64,000 nucleotides of DNA, taken from the NCBI GenBank assembly GCA_037176845.1, contig JAYKXP010000023.1, positions 310,001 to 374,000 on the forward strand, written 5' to 3'. The notes under the pieces were generated by a model. That model made no database searches. It saw only the letters and a list, made by a program, of their open reading frames with translations, and was not told the DNA's origin. Of the stretch, positions 1 to 12,770 are shown piece after piece. The stretch comes from Paramarasmius palmivorus. Lineage: Eukaryota; Basidiomycota; Agaricomycetes; Agaricales; Marasmiaceae. The position numbers and the translations under genes were made by a program. The stretch's first letter is position 1; each line of letters begins with the position of its first letter.

Positions 1-2017
1 AACCATTAGGGTCGGTCATGGCTTTGTCTGAGAAGCCATGCTCATCGACGAGCGCGGCATAGACATTATGAAGCATGTTGGCCCATACTTCCCCGATATT
101 GTGCTGCTCGATTAGGAAGCCCACAGAAGCGTATGTCAGCGTGTTGACAGTTGGATCGACGGAGTAGGGCTGAGTTCGAAAACCTGCGGGATTTCCTTCG
201 ACACGAGCACCAATAACGAAGTCCTTTGTCTGAGCACTTGTTTGTTGGGTCCAGCTGTAGGGCTTTATGCATTAATTCAATGAAACAGCAGGATTTAGGT
301 GAAACGTACTCTGCTACAGTATCAGACCAACCTTCGCCTAGACCTTTGGACTCGAGCGTCTGCAGGCATGTCGCTGTTCCGCCTCCAGTCAAACGATTAG
401 AGAGGCCATGGGCCAACTCATGAACGGGGATTGCATTTTCCATAGCTCCATCTTCCCTTGGCTTTGTTCAAAGTCAGCTTTCAACTTGAGCGTATGCTAT
501 CTTCCAACTGGCTCACCGATACTTCGTTGAAGATGAACATCCTGCACTCTCCTGGCTGGCCACTGGAATGAGCTGAAGGTTAGTAATAAAGAATTATCAC
601 TCGAGTAGCACTCACTCTGGAAGTGTCAAAAAATTGGCGTTATTGAAGCCGCTAATATCTTGAACGGACATCAACACAGGATCACTTCCCACTCCACCTT
701 TTTCAAAATTGTCCGCTTGGAAGTTGAATGCTTTTTCGGTGAAGCCATACAGGTAGGTGAAGTCATGGAAGGCATTGGCGATGTAAAAGGCATTTGCGCG
801 AGACGCGTCAATGTTAGTCTTGTCTGTAGGATCTTTCGATCCATCGAATGTGAAGTCAAATGTCAAGGAGCCATTGCTTCCGATGGTGCCTTCGAGGAAC
901 ATCTCGGTTGTATTCAGAGCAAGGGCAACAACGTTATTGCCACTAATTTAATGATAAGTAGAGTAGAGGTAGGCAAAAAGGCCGTGACGAACCTAGTATC
1001 GGTCGTGTTCTCTCCCAAGAAAGAGTTCCAGCCATTCGGCGATGATTGCAGGTTTTCAGGATCCACAATGACCTCAAGACCATCATCTATGTTGCTTTTC
1101 TGGATGGGCAAGGCCCTAAACTGTAGTGATATTGTTAGATAAGGTAAGAGTGATGGATAGCGACACACACCGTGGCATGCGCAACAAAGTCCGCGGCAGA
1201 TATAACTTCCCCATTATGGGCATCGACATAAGCTTCGAAAAATGTACCCGTTTGTCTGTTCTGGACTTGAACAGCGTGGACTAGGGCTGCGGATCCATCG
1301 GGACGAGCCCAATACTTCAAGGTAGATTCCTTGAGCCCAGAGTTGCTTCCGCCCAGAACTGACTGCGCCTTTGCAACGGCATCCTTGACATCAATGGCCG
1401 GCTTTGAAGGAGCAATGGTAGCTTTCGCTTCCCGAACCCGCGTGAGTATGTAAGAATGTACCAATCAAGGTCGAACTCACATTTATCAATAAATGAATTC
1501 CCGAACGAAACCGCGTTATTGTCTTTAAACATAACATTCGCAACTGCATTAGCAAATGGTATTCCGTCCTATGGTTGATTTCAATGCATGAAGATAGAAA
1601 ACGGCGAAATTGAAACGTACGTGAGCCTGATTAACATATCCGCAAGACATATTCTTCATTGACCATCCCGATTGCCACACCAGGCTTGTATCGTCCAATT
1701 TCATGTTATTTTGAATCCAAGTCAGGGTATTACTCGTCAATCCTTCCTTCTCATCAAAGGGTTTTGCGTTAGCCATAGGCTTGCCAGCGCCATATGTCTA
1801 AATTAGTCGGAATTTATCAGCACGAAATTTGCCTCCAAGCACCGTGAAAGCTGACCGTAAACTGGGCCTCTGGTTGATAATATTGAAGTGTATGCCCGTT
1901 AGCAATGACACGTTTCCCATGTGTTGAGTGCTTCAGCCAGGAAGGTGCAGGGGCCGCATTGATGGATGTGCACAGCACTGCTAGAAGAACCGAAGCGAAG
2001 AGGTTGCGAAAACTCAT
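1..2017 (-). CDS. Extracellular metalloproteinase, fungalysin (peptidase M36), 3' end outside window
   Basis: Secreted zinc endopeptidase that degrades external protein. The ATG at 2017 begins a signal peptide (MSFRNLFASVLLAVLCTSINA) and gives the best start; an in-frame ATG at 2032 would only add five residues. An FTP-type propeptide region follows (about 1250-1990). The catalytic domain has the HExxH motif as HELAHGLSNRL (about 395-430) and the downstream GEGWSD motif with the third zinc ligand (about 330-350). The later exon reads NPAGFRTQPYS and IGEVWANMLHNVYAAL, both typical of M36. At least eight short introns interrupt it. The last exon runs off the left edge, so the C-terminal part is missing here. 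The family usually has HEFTH or HEYTH; HELAH keeps both histidines and the glutamate. Family assignment is secure; exact exon borders are not. Confidence 0.9.
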
Positions 2018-2456
2018 GTCAAATGAGATCAAAGAAGAAAAACAAGCCCAAGAGGGAAAAAAAGAGAAAGAAAGGGTCCGGAAAGGGATGAAGAAGCCGA
2101 GACTGAAAACCTAAATTTATGAGGACGCCCAGCCTTGCGTTGCACTGCTCAAAGGCACTCAGAACTTCATAGCTCCCAGCGTACCGTGTCGATCATCATA
2201 GTGTACCAATTTTTGGGATTGATCGCTGGCTATATATCTTCACAGGTAGAACCGTACCGAGAGGAAGAAGTACGGGACGCTGGGACGGTATATGTATTGA
2301 TTATGCCTTGATTGGACCTCAGTGTGCGGACAACGGTTCGGAGATCATCTGTATTCCTATTGAATTGAAAAGTATCGTATACCTGTCAGTATGGGCGCAA
2401 TCAGTGTCGTTATGATACCAATGATCGCTGCTCACCGGCACGATGTGATGCATACT
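2018..2456. other. Intergenic, fungalysin promoter side
   Basis: This is the 5' flank of the fungalysin gene. A purine-rich stretch lies at about 2030-2110, and a TATA-like string (TATATAG on the minus strand) near 2230 may belong to the promoter. No coding region is supported. Confidence 0.4.
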
Positions 2457-5400
2457 AGAGTCTAGATGGGTTCCCGTTTCATGATGATGGAAGTCGAAAG
2501 ACAACCATCAGCTTTGGCGCTAAATGTCAGTCCGAAGTCACCTGAACTCTGAAGCGCCCTCTGGCAGTGCCGTAATTGGAAAGGCAAGCTATCTACATAA
2601 TGTACACTGGGGGTCGATGGCTTGCTCTGACTACGCCGTACTTGTCGAAACATGTGTAAATGGTCTTTCCCACTCTTCCAACGGCGACTCTGCTAGAATG
2701 TTGGGTTCGGTACTGCAAATGGTACACCCTTCCGGCAGATTGGCGGCCACCTTCCGCTCGCTAAGCTCCCCCTCATCTCCCCTTGCACCCGACTGGTATA
2801 GTGAAATGGTCTGGTCCAAATGAACAACACATAGACCAAGCCATGACCTAACAAGGACTAGTGTTGGCGCAATTGCCTGAGCCATGGAAATGAGGGTTAG
2901 TGCTGGACGAAAGCTTACAGAGTACTCACGACGATGAAGGGTAAGATCTCGTATACAACACTCGAAGAGCCAGAGTTCATACCACTCGATATTCCATCTG
3001 AAGACATTGACCGAGCCTCAAGGATAAGAAATAGTAGGAGAGCAAGCGGATACATGATACCAGACTCGAAGCTATATACTAAATTTTTTAGCAATCTAAA
3101 GAAGAAAAACGAGGAGTGACACACATGATTGCTACAATTGTCTTGTAGCGTTTTGCAACATCAAGACCTAGGATTTCCAGTGCATGACGCCCAATGTGAC
3201 ATATTTTGAATGCTGAGGGTGAAGATATTATGGATTGTTCAAGCACGACGAAACAATACCATACCAAGTAACATGGTCAACATGAGGTTGGTAACAAAGT
3301 TCAGCACCATGAAGACAATTCTGAAGAGTATGATGCTCGTCTCAGTTTGCGAGGCTTCGGTATGCATGAACGTTCCAGCTAGGCCAACGACTGGGGCAAG
3401 AGTCAGCGAGTTGCGAACGTAGAAATATCAAAAGCAAACCTAAGTCTGCCAGAATGAAGATCGAAGGGATTATAGTGACAACTCTTGAACTCCAAATCAC
3501 GTATACTCGATACAACTACAAGTCGCAAAGAGTTAGTAACTGCCATTCTACGAAGAGATGACAGGACATACAAGAACCAGTTCGCTGATGGTGCTTCAAG
3601 CATGTTACGAATATCTCAATATTACGACAACTTGAATACGTACTTGCTGAGGATATAGAATGCTTGATGCGCAATTCTGAAGTGTTGATAAGCATCATGA
3701 AGGACATAGACATCCTGACGCACATTAATCGTAATGATATCGAATCTATGCCCATCTGGCCAGTGGATATCGTCGACCCCGGGTGGGATAGGTCTCTTCC
3801 CAACGAGATAACATTGCACAACATTCCCGCATTCACGAAAATGAAGAGAATCACAATGGGCGAAAGGTGGAGTTTCAAGTCAGGACGTTTTCGCTTAAGG
3901 AGAACATAGACGGATACGCCAAACAAGACGCAGTATGCTCCTGCAAAAACTATGAGTCCTCAACAAGCAGTACCAACGAGGCGGAACAAACCGTAAAGGA
4001 AAAATATCACCTGTTATTGGTCCTAGTTAGCGCACCGGAAAATAAAATGAAAAGGAGCTAGCAATCACTGACGGCAAAGCGACTCAAATGTATACCGGCA
4101 GAGGTCTCGATGGTATTCATCGATGAAATTCTCGAGAAAGACGAAAGAAGAGGTGAAAGCGTGGAAGGAAGGGTGATCAATCCCTCCTGGGCATTAAGCA
4201 AGGTTTATATCTCACGAGCTACCACAGGATGAGCATCGGAGTTGATAGAACATTGATGGATACGAGTACAATTGAGTTTTATCCTTCTCATTGCTTGACA
4301 ACCACGTCAACAGTTGTCGGGAGTCACACCAGGCCACGATTGTGCACAAGCAGGCTGCTGTAGAAAACTAGAGGTAATATTCTTCAGCTTGGGCCTTCTT
4401 GACAACACTGGTGATTGACCCGATCCAAGAAACACGCATCTACAAATCATTCGAGCTGTAATTCGTCACAAGTAGTGGAGCCTAGCCGCTGTTTTAGAGT
4501 GTTCTATATAGATCACCATTTATAGAGTTAAATTTAAGACGGGAGAACTGTCCGAAACGAAGACCCGGCTAAGCGAGAACAGCAGTTGATGGTTTCAGCA
4601 GCCATACGATGATACGTGCACCGTACAGCTTCAAGCTTCAAGCCCCAGGCAGTAGAACACTGACAGTGGATTACGGTTGAACCAACGGTTGTTTGTTCGA
4701 AATCCTAGTGTTCTAGAACAAGATGCGCTAGGAGAGTCTAGCTCTGAGCAAGCTGCGAGAAACTATTGTAGCCCAGGAGCGCCGAATTCTATCCGTTCAC
4801 GTCGTTCCGTCGAAACAGATGTTGGAGGATCGAAACAACATCAATACATGTAGTACTTGATGTGAGACGGATAGTGGTAAGGTCGAAGGTTCGCTCGCGA
4901 GCGTCACGGTGGTCTCGGGGAAGACATAGAGACGTAACCATATCAGTCTAGACACTGAAAGCCTTAGCTACTTATTTGAGCACATTTTCCCAGGCAATCG
5001 TATCTCGGGTCCGACAAGCGCGTCGCGTCGATAATAGAGCTCATTTGTTTTGTTCTTTTTTCGATTTTCGGCCTTTACCGATCAGGCTTCTCAAAGGGTG
5101 ACTCAAGCATAATTTAGGATTCTGAGAGCTTGTTCGGATTCGTCCAAAAGGCAAAACAAATATGCTCTAATGCTCTTTTCATTCCACTTCAGCTCCGTTG
5201 TCGTCAATGACCATTGCACTTCCTATGCAAGTTGTATTACCTGTACACAAATTGACCAGATCCTTACGCCTTGAAACGACGATTGAACCCGTTCTCGGCC
5301 AAAGCACTCATCTTATTCCCTGGTCTTTCTAATCACCTACAATGCTCATCATCAAGCTCGAGATTAATGTCAAGGTGAACTCCTTCACCAAGCCAAGGGA

Positions 5401-5690
5401 GTTTGTGCTCACACAATAGCCAAACAAGGTCCCGGACAAGAAAAATGCCATCTTGAAGCTTTCAAAGGTGTTTCTATGAGCAGAGGGGGTTAATGACAGG
5501 CCTGATCGAAGTCTAGCTCGCAGCAGCGACTCTGGGCGTCCCAGAGAGCTTATTCGCCGTTACCATACAACAAGAGCTACCTCTCAGCTTTGGGGGAACA
5601 TTTGATCATGCATTCGTCCTAACAGTAGTGAGCCCTACACATGTTATCTTCCTTACCTATGCTCACCCATGTCCCAGACTGCGACTCTTG
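2457..5690. repeat. Tandem segmental duplication, unit 1
   Basis: The unit starts at GAGTCTAGATGGGT and ends near CCCAGACTGCGA. It matches 5816-9455 in the same orientation along almost its whole length, with scattered substitutions and small indels. It holds one membrane-protein gene (2631-4120, minus) and about 1.5 kb upstream of it. In that upstream part (4121-5690) I see no ORF with coding character in either copy, but the sequence is still clearly alignable. Boundaries are accurate to about 20 bases. Confidence 0.85.
2631..4120 (-). CDS. Multipass (about seven-TM) membrane protein, tandem copy 1
   Basis: Member of a large family of multipass proteins of unknown function that is expanded in mushroom genomes. 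The ATG at 4120 opens a 16-codon exon (MNTIETSAGIHLSRFA, 4120-4073). Two short introns then bring a hydrophobic exon into frame: VIFFLYGAYCVLFGVSVYVL followed by KRKRPDLKLHLSPIVILFIF. Later exons carry the family-typical YRVYVIWSS-like segment with a hydrophobic IIIPSIFILAD run (seen most clearly in copy 2), then ESGIMYPLALLLFLILEARS and APTLVLVRSWLGLC. The hydrophilic tail ends at TAG 2631-2633. The middle exons around 3600-3830 could not be resolved. It has no recognisable catalytic motif. The next gene is its own duplicate, in the same orientation. Confidence 0.7.
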
Positions 5691-5949
5691 TGGGTTTACT
5701 CTACAGTTCAAAAGGAGCATTTTTTACAGAGTTTAAAATTTGGCCTGAATCTGGTGGCCCGGTACCGGCTTGCACAAAACAGGCGGCGTCTAAGTGACCT
5801 GCACCATAGAGCCTGAGTCTAGATGGGTCCCCGGTTCATGCATATGGAAGTCGAAAGACAACCATCGGCTTTGGCGCTAAATGTCGGTCCGAAGTCACCT
5901 GAACTCCGAAGCGCTCAGCGCCGTAATTTAAACTATCTACATAAGTAAT

Positions 5950-6375
5950 GTAAGTCCTAGTCAGGTTGTGGGTCAGCGGCTTCTACTGACATGCACGAGT
6001 TCGGTCTTTATGACTGTTTTTGCTTAAAAGGCCGGAGTCGAGTACTGAGTACTGAGTGTTCACAGTGACATGGACGCATTGATGTATAGAAGCTAAAGCC
6101 GCACAGAACTTTCCCACGGGCCTCCCATATAACAACGAATTGACATAGATAGAACGGCGAGGAATACTAGTCAGATATCATAAATAAAAATGGAAAACAA
6201 TAATGTTTAGTTCGACAAAGTCAAAAGACATGCTGGATGACATTGGTAACATTGATAAACCTGGAAGTTGCGAGACGAAAAGCAAATGAAAAATGAAATT
6301 AGCGCTGACGCTAAATGAAAGTACCGTGGGTAAAAGGGACAACTTGCGCTTCCTTGGATAAATCCGAACTCGTGA
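5950..6375. other. Insertion specific to duplication unit 2
   Basis: About 420 bases that have no counterpart in unit 1. They contain a short GAGTACTGAGTACTGAG tandem repeat near 6038-6055 and AT-rich DNA. No clear terminal repeats or coding region are visible. It could be a small non-autonomous element, or unit 1 could have lost it. Confidence 0.5.
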
Positions 6376-6508
6376 CGCTGGGGGGTGGATGGCTTGCTCT
6401 GACTACGCCGTACTTGTCGAAAGATGTGCAAAGGGTCCTTCTCACTCTAACGGCGACTCTGCTAGAATGTTGGGTCGGTACTGCGAATCGTACATCCTTC
6501 CTGCAGAT

Positions 6509-7921
6509 TCAAGTTGGCGGCCACCTTCCCTCGCTAAGCTCCCCCTCATCTCCCCTTGCACCCGGCTGGTATAGTGAAATGGTCTGGTCCAAATGAACAA
6601 CACATAGACCAAGCCATGACCTAACAAGGACTAGTGTTGGCGCAATTGCCTGAGCCATGGAAATGAGGGTTAGTGCTGGACGAAAGCTTACAGACTCCAG
6701 AAGTACTCACGACGACGAAGGGTAAAATTTCGTATACAATACTCGAAGAGCCAGAGTTCACACCACTCGATATTCCATCGGAAGACATTGACCGAGCCTC
6801 AAGGATAAGAAATAGTAGGAGAGCAAGCGGATACATGATACCAGACTCGAAGCTATATGCAAGTTTTTTTCAGCAATCCATTTTTATAAAAAAAAAACAA
6901 GAAGGATAGTGACACACATGATTGCTACAATATTCTTGTACCGTTTTGCATCGTCTTGAAGACCCAGGATTCTCAGCGCATGACGCCCAATGTGACATAT
7001 TTTGAATGCTGAGAGTGAAGATATTAGTACGGGTTGTTCAGACAAGGCGAAACAATACCATACCAAGCAACATGGTCAACATGAGGTTGGTAACAAAGTT
7101 CAGCACCATGAAGACAATTCTGAAGAGTATGATGCTCGTCTCAGTTTGCGAGGCTTCGGTATGCGTGAACGTTCCAGCTAGGCCAACGACTGGGGCAAGA
7201 GTCAGCGAGTTGCGAACGAAGAAATATCAAAAGCAAACCTAAGTCTGCCAGAATGAAGATCGAAGGGATTATGATAGTGACAACTCTTGAGCTCCAAATC
7301 ACATATACACGATACAGCTTCAAGTTGCACAGGGTTAGTAAGTGACATTATACAGAAGAGATAACAGGGCATACAAGAACCAGTTCACCGACGGTGCTTC
7401 AAGGATATTACAAATGTCTCAACATTCCGACAACTTGAATACGTACTTGCTCAAGATATAAAATACTTGGTGCGCAATGCTGAAGTGTTGATGAGCATCA
7501 TGAAGGACATAGACATCCTGACGCACATTAATTGTGATATCGAATCTGTGCTCATCTGACCAGTAGATATCTTCGACCCCGAGTGGGATAGGCCTCTCCC
7601 CAACGAGATAACATTGCACAACATTCCCGCATTCACGAAAATGAAGAGAATCACAATGGGCGAAAGGTGGAGTTTCAAGTCAGGGCGCTTTCGCTTAAAG
7701 AGAACATAGATGGATACGCCAAACAAGACGCAGTATGCTCCTGACGAACACGATGAGTCCTCAACAGGCAGTACCGATGCGACGGAACAGACCATAAAGA
7801 AAAAATATCACCTGTTATGGGCCCTAGTTAGCGCACCGGAAAACAAAATGAAAAGGAGCTAGCAATCACTGACGGCAAAGCGACTCAAATGTATACCGAC
7901 AGACGTCTCGATGGTATTCAT
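6509..7921 (-). CDS. Multipass (about seven-TM) membrane protein, tandem copy 2
   Basis: Paralogue of the gene at 2631-4120 with the same exon plan. It starts at ATG 7921 with MNTIETS, and the first two introns are conserved in position. Exons read GAYCVLFGVSIYVLFKRKRP and KLYRVYVIWSSRVVTIIIPS. The C-terminal exon reads AIAPTLVLVRSWLGLCVV and stops at TGA 6509-6511. Copy 1 continues about 40 residues further. The cause is a missing base relative to copy 1 in the CTTCC(G)CTCG stretch near 6530, so the two cytosolic tails differ completely. Function is unknown. The middle exons are unresolved, as in copy 1. Confidence 0.68.
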
Positions 7922-9455
7922 CGACGGAGTTCTCGAGAATAATAAACGAAGAGGTGAAAGCGTGGAAGGAAGGTTGATAAATCCTTCCTAGCACGCAAGC
8001 GTTTATATATCTCACCGTGACGAGCTACCACTGATGAGCATCGGAGTTGATAGAACACTGATGGATACGACTCGGAGTACAATTAAGTTTGATTCTTTTC
8101 GTGGCTTGACAATCACGTCAACAATCGTTGGGAGTCCCACCAGGCCATGGTTGTTACATACAAGCAGGCTGCTGTATGGAAACTGAAAGTAATATTCTTC
8201 AGCTTCAAGTTGGACCTTCTCGACGACGCTGACTCCCCAATCCAAGAAACACGTATCTCCAGATCATACAAGCTGTAATTTGTCGCGATTAATGGAGCGT
8301 AGCCGCTGTTTTAGAGTGTTCTATATAGATCATCATTCTTAGAATTAATTTTAAGACGGGAGAACTCAACGAAGGCGTGGCTAAGCGAGAACAGCAGTTG
8401 ATGGTTTCGCAGCCATACGACGATACGTGCACCGTTCAGCTTCAAGTCCCAGGTAGTAGAATACTGACAGTCGGTTACGGTTGTTTATTCTAAACCCTAG
8501 TGTTCTAGAGCAAATTGCGCTAGGAGAGTCTAGCTCTGAGCAAGCTGTGAGAAACCATTATAGCCCACTGGCAGGAGCGCCTAATTCTATCTTCGCGTCA
8601 CTCCGTTGAAACAGCATTAATACATGTTCTTGATGTGGAACGGAGAGTGGTAAGGTCGAAGGTTCGCGGTCACGGTGGTCTCGGGGAAGAAATACTAAAT
8701 AGTGGACACACAACACACGTAACCGTATCAGTCTAGACCTTCGGTTATTATTGGCAATGGCATATTTTCCCAGGCAATCGTATCTCGCGATCGGGTCCAA
8801 TAACCGCGTCGCATCGATAAGTAATGCTCTTTTCATTCCACTTCAACTCCATTGTCGTCGATAACCATTACACTTCCTACTAGTATGCAAGTCGTATTAC
8901 CCGCACATAGTTTGACCAAATCCTTACACCAAACAATGATTGATATTATCAATTGACAATTACATGTCAAACTCGGCAAGCGAGTGCCGCAGTCAAGCGA
9001 CCTCCAGACAGAACATATGACCATCATCTGTCCCACCATTCTTCCCACCCATTCTCTGCCAAAACACTCATTTTAATCCCCAGTCTTGCTGATCGCCTAC
9101 GATGCCCATCATCAAGCTCGAGACTAATGTCAAGGTGAACTCTTTCACCAAGCTCAGCCAAGGGAGTTTGCGCTCACGCAATAGCCAAACAAGGTCCCAG
9201 ACGAGAAAAGTGCCATCTTGAAGCTTTCAAAGGTGTTTCTATGAGCAGAGGGGGTTAATGACAGGCCTGATCAAAATCTAGCTTGCAGCAGAGACTCTAG
9301 GCGTCCCAGAGAGCTTATTCGCCGTTACCATACAACAAGAGCTACCTCTCAGCTTTGGGGGGACATTTGATCCTGCATTCGTTCTGACAGTAGTGAGTCT
9401 TACACACGTTATCTTCCTACTTAGTATGCTCACCCATCTCCCAGACTGCGATCGG

Positions 9456-9850
9456 AGTAGGAAGCCCCGGTGTCAATAAGAAATGTACCCAAGCGTTCAC
9501 AAAACATCTGCAGGAAACGTTGGGTGTTTCCGATGATAGAGGATACATGTACGTTTTTTCAAGCGCAGACCGTCAGAATAATAATGACAGTTCTCTCGTC
9601 GGTGATTCTCGCATGCGAAAACCGTCTGTCCACTTTGCAGCATTCTTTTCAACCCTGGCTCCAACTTTGTTGGGTAAGTTTCCTCACCGGCTAACCCTAT
9701 GATGTTAGTGCTCACGGTATACCGTTCATAGCTACAAGGGAGATACTGCGGACATCGTTTTTGCTTAACAGTCTCGGGGCTTCGTTTCGCGTACTCGTTT
9801 GCTAAATTTGTACTATTCAACGTGTATCGATGGGAAAGACCTGTATAAAC
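9456..9850. other. Intergenic
   Basis: Lies between the end of duplication unit 2 and the 3' end of the F-box gene. Short overlapping ORFs occur on both strands (about 9470-9820), but none shows family similarity or splice support. No gene is called. Confidence 0.4.
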
Positions 9851-11656
9851 TTACTTGTACCCGAACAACACCTTCTTCGCCCAACCTTCGTCCCTATGAA
9901 GGTTGTTCTGATCAAAATGCTGTACAACCTTCACTGCCATTCCCGCTTTCTGCAACCTTCGTAAGCGTTTCCAATCAAGCAACCACTTTGCTTCTTGGTT
10001 CCCGTCGACAATGTGCAAATACGCAGACTCTATGCATTGGATTTCGTGGCTCTGATTAAGGCGACTTCGAGATTCGAGTAACAACTCGAAGGGAAACTGA
10101 TTGTCTTTCCAATCGTCATGAATCCATAGAACGATTCGACGCAACTGAGATAAAGACTTATATCTCGGAAACGTTAACGACTGGAGCAATTCGCTCGTTA
10201 TCGTGACATTATGATCATAATCCCCTTGGAGTGACTGATGCTGGATTTGAAATGGAGATGGTTTGCGAGCTTCTCGAATGTCCAGCTCCACAAGGTGCGG
10301 CATTTGATCCAAAAGGGCCACCAGATCCGCATCCTTGGCTGGGATGCCATCTAATTTGAAAGAGGAGAGAGTACATTTGGAGCGTCTGTGCATTGTGGAT
10401 AGGGAAGTCATGAAGGTCGACAATCCGGAATCTGAATCGTATATAGATACGTTCTTGGTCGCTGTGGTAGTATAGGCAAGATTCTTCAATGAGGGCAACG
10501 TAAGAGCGTCGTGAATGACACTCGTGGAGATGACATCTGCCTCGACATTCCAGTATTCACTGCAGATATCGAGGCTTAGGGAACGGAGTTGCAGCAACAC
10601 GAGATGACTTGATTTCGGGACCTCCTCGTCCTCGTCTCGTGATACGGTGAACCGTGCCGTCACCAGGGCAGGGAGATACGACAAATATAAGAGACAACCC
10701 ATCTGCGATGTATCATCAATCCGTAAATGAGTGATTTGTGATTTAGGGAAAGCAGTGCCAAGTGGAAAGCGGCCGCTTGAGCACCGAAAATAACGAAGGG
10801 AAGGATTGCCGAAGAGTTCTACGAAGTCGCTGGTTTCTTGTGGGAAATCGGAGTCGAACTCAACGAGAAGCTCCACGGATTGTAGGTTCTTCCACGAGAA
10901 GGGACGAAAATGGGGAGAGCCTGGGCCTGATTGAGCACCAATGTAGCGTCGGTGCTGAGAGAAAGTGTCTTTGTACGATGGGATTCGGATAGAATCGCCT
11001 TTAACAGGGGCAGTGGTGACATTTCCGGGCCTTCGCTATTCTCACTCGCGGAAGTGCCAACGTAGTCGATGACTGTTTGTATCTCAGTTGGTTCATCGAT
11101 GATAAGGGTAACGTCGAGGTGTTCGCCCTGAGAGCGGATCAGGTGAAGTTTTAGGCGTTGTAAGACACCTGGAGGGTATTCCAGATCCTCCAAGAATTCT
11201 ACACGGACGAGGAGGGACGCCCAGATAGTGGGTGTCGAAAGAGCCACGGTGCGCCAGACCGAGCAAACCATGCCTAGAGACATCGCCGCCGTCGCATCTC
11301 TGTATGCATCGAGGGAGCCAATACAGTTGGTGTCCACGGCATAGATAAATATCGCTGTCAGAATCTCTGGTGGAACTCTCCGAATCGGTGCAAATATGGA
11401 GCTATAGCTCTCCAATTTACGCTCCAGCATTCGAATAGTCCGTTCAGGCTTCAAGACACCGCGTTTTGTTTTGAGTTCCGTGATTTGCCTTCTGACAGTT
11501 TCTATAAGATTGTTGAGATGTGCGATTTCGGCAGGAGCCAGCGGGAGTCGGCCAGAGCGAATGATAGCCTTCACGTTTGCGAAGGTTAATGGTGTTGATC
11601 TAGAAGTTTTTTGTCAAATATCATCCACAAATCGCAGAGCGAATGACTCACTGCAT
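9851..11656 (-). CDS. F-box-like domain protein (agaricomycete type)
   Basis: Probable SCF ubiquitin-ligase substrate receptor or F-box-like protein of the large, fast-evolving agaricomycete set. The start is the ATG at 11656. Its five-base exon (ATGCA) joins exon 2 across a 52-nt intron (11600-11651, GTGAGT..CTAG), giving MQSTPLTFANVKAIIRSGRL. Residues ~20-65 form a charged coiled-coil-like segment (LIETVRRQITELKTKRG), followed by the F-box core RRVPPEILTAIFIYAVD and GMVCSVWRTVALSTPTIW. A 50-nt GT-AG intron at 10927-10976 restores the frame into FRPFSWKNLQSVELLVEF. The C-terminal half looks leucine-rich. This model gives 567 residues, ending at TAA 9851-9853. The second intron is inferred; a one-base frameshift is the alternative. 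Confidence 0.8.
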
Positions 11657-12770
11657 TTTTTTCACAAAGTGGGATCGGCAGTATTCCGCCTGTCTTTCCG
11701 TACTCGACCTACTTATATACCCTTGCAAGACTGATGTATATCATTGATCTGAATCATGACCTAGACTCGCGAAGCGTTCAGGGACCCTGTCAAGAAATTG
11801 AACTGACTTATCGAAGTGATTTACATATATTCGATATGAGTGGGGATACCAGAGGGCATCGTATATGTGGTGCATTTATCGGAAGATGTGGTTGAGGAAA
11901 AAGACTCGGCACAGAGTCCATGGACCTTGGTGCCGATTATTTTTTTTTCAGTCGTATTATGTAACCCCAACGGTCAAATCGCACTCGCATTCGGCTCATC
12001 TCCAGGAACCATGACATGCATGACATTGACCACGTTATCGGCCAGTTCCCAGCCTCTGTGTCGAGTTAAAACACACTGTCACTTCTCAGGCCACAGGTCC
12101 TGCTCAACCACCTCACGACTGCGTCGAAAACTCATTTTTCAGTCGACGATCATACGGGAACCGAACTTTATACTCTTCAATTCAGCTTTTTTGCTAGTAC
12201 AATCAGCTGTAAAGAACACGGGTTAGAGGGAGTCATGGTCAAAGAGAAAGCGCTACGCAATGACTTACTCAGACATACGTGCGTCTATTTCGAATTTTCT
12301 CTTCATTTCTGAACTACAAATATTGAGCATAGGTATCTCTTGCTGTTCGCCAGGACGGGAAAACGCTACATCGTACGAGTTAAATGCCACATTGAAACGC
12401 GTCGAAACTCCGTTAATCCCTTCGTTTTTGCCGCGATGTGTCGATATCGTTGCCTCATCACACACATTTTCGACTCATAATGGCCTTTCACTGGCTAGAG
12501 ATACCACCATTTTCCGGTTATTAAGCGAAGAGCAGTCACCTTCCCCCTCATCCCAGCTAAACCATATGCTCTGGCATCTTAGGAACATAGCACCCTCCTT
12601 TGTTCCTGGACCTCGACTCATCTTTCAGTGTTCTCTGACCTGGAGATGAATGTTCGATCTACGACTGGCAAAATCACGGAAAACTACCGGCGTTACAATT
12701 GTCACCGAGCTTTGTCCGTTTCCTGCCTTAAAACGTTCAGGGTATGATAGTCTTTTGCTTCTTTATCAAG
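11657..12770. other. Intergenic, divergent promoter region
   Basis: About 1.1 kb between the divergent starts of the F-box gene and the GH44 gene. It holds only ORFs without splice or family support (for example 11840-12226 and 12260-12649, plus strand). It may carry both promoters. No repeat was recognised. Confidence 0.4.

Larger units (their letters stand above)
5816..9455. repeat. Tandem segmental duplication, unit 2
   Basis: Direct repeat of 2457-5690. Compared with unit 1 it carries an extra block of about 420 bases (roughly 5950-6375) between CTACATAA and GCTGGGGG, just 3' of the gene. Many small indels occur elsewhere, including a single-base difference in the last exon of the gene. 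The two units are separated by about 125 bases (5691-5815). Confidence 0.85.

Noticed and set aside
660..1142. Plus-strand ORF of 160 codons
   Set aside because: It lies opposite fungalysin exons that show clear family motifs, so it is a shadow frame.
11574..11574. Apparent start of the F-box gene at 11574
   Set aside because: The codon there is GTG. A 52-nt intron links the frame to a true ATG at 11656.
12260..12649. Plus-strand ORF of 129 codons in the F-box/GH44 intergenic region
   Set aside because: No signal peptide, no splice pattern and no family similarity; composition resembles the surrounding non-coding DNA.
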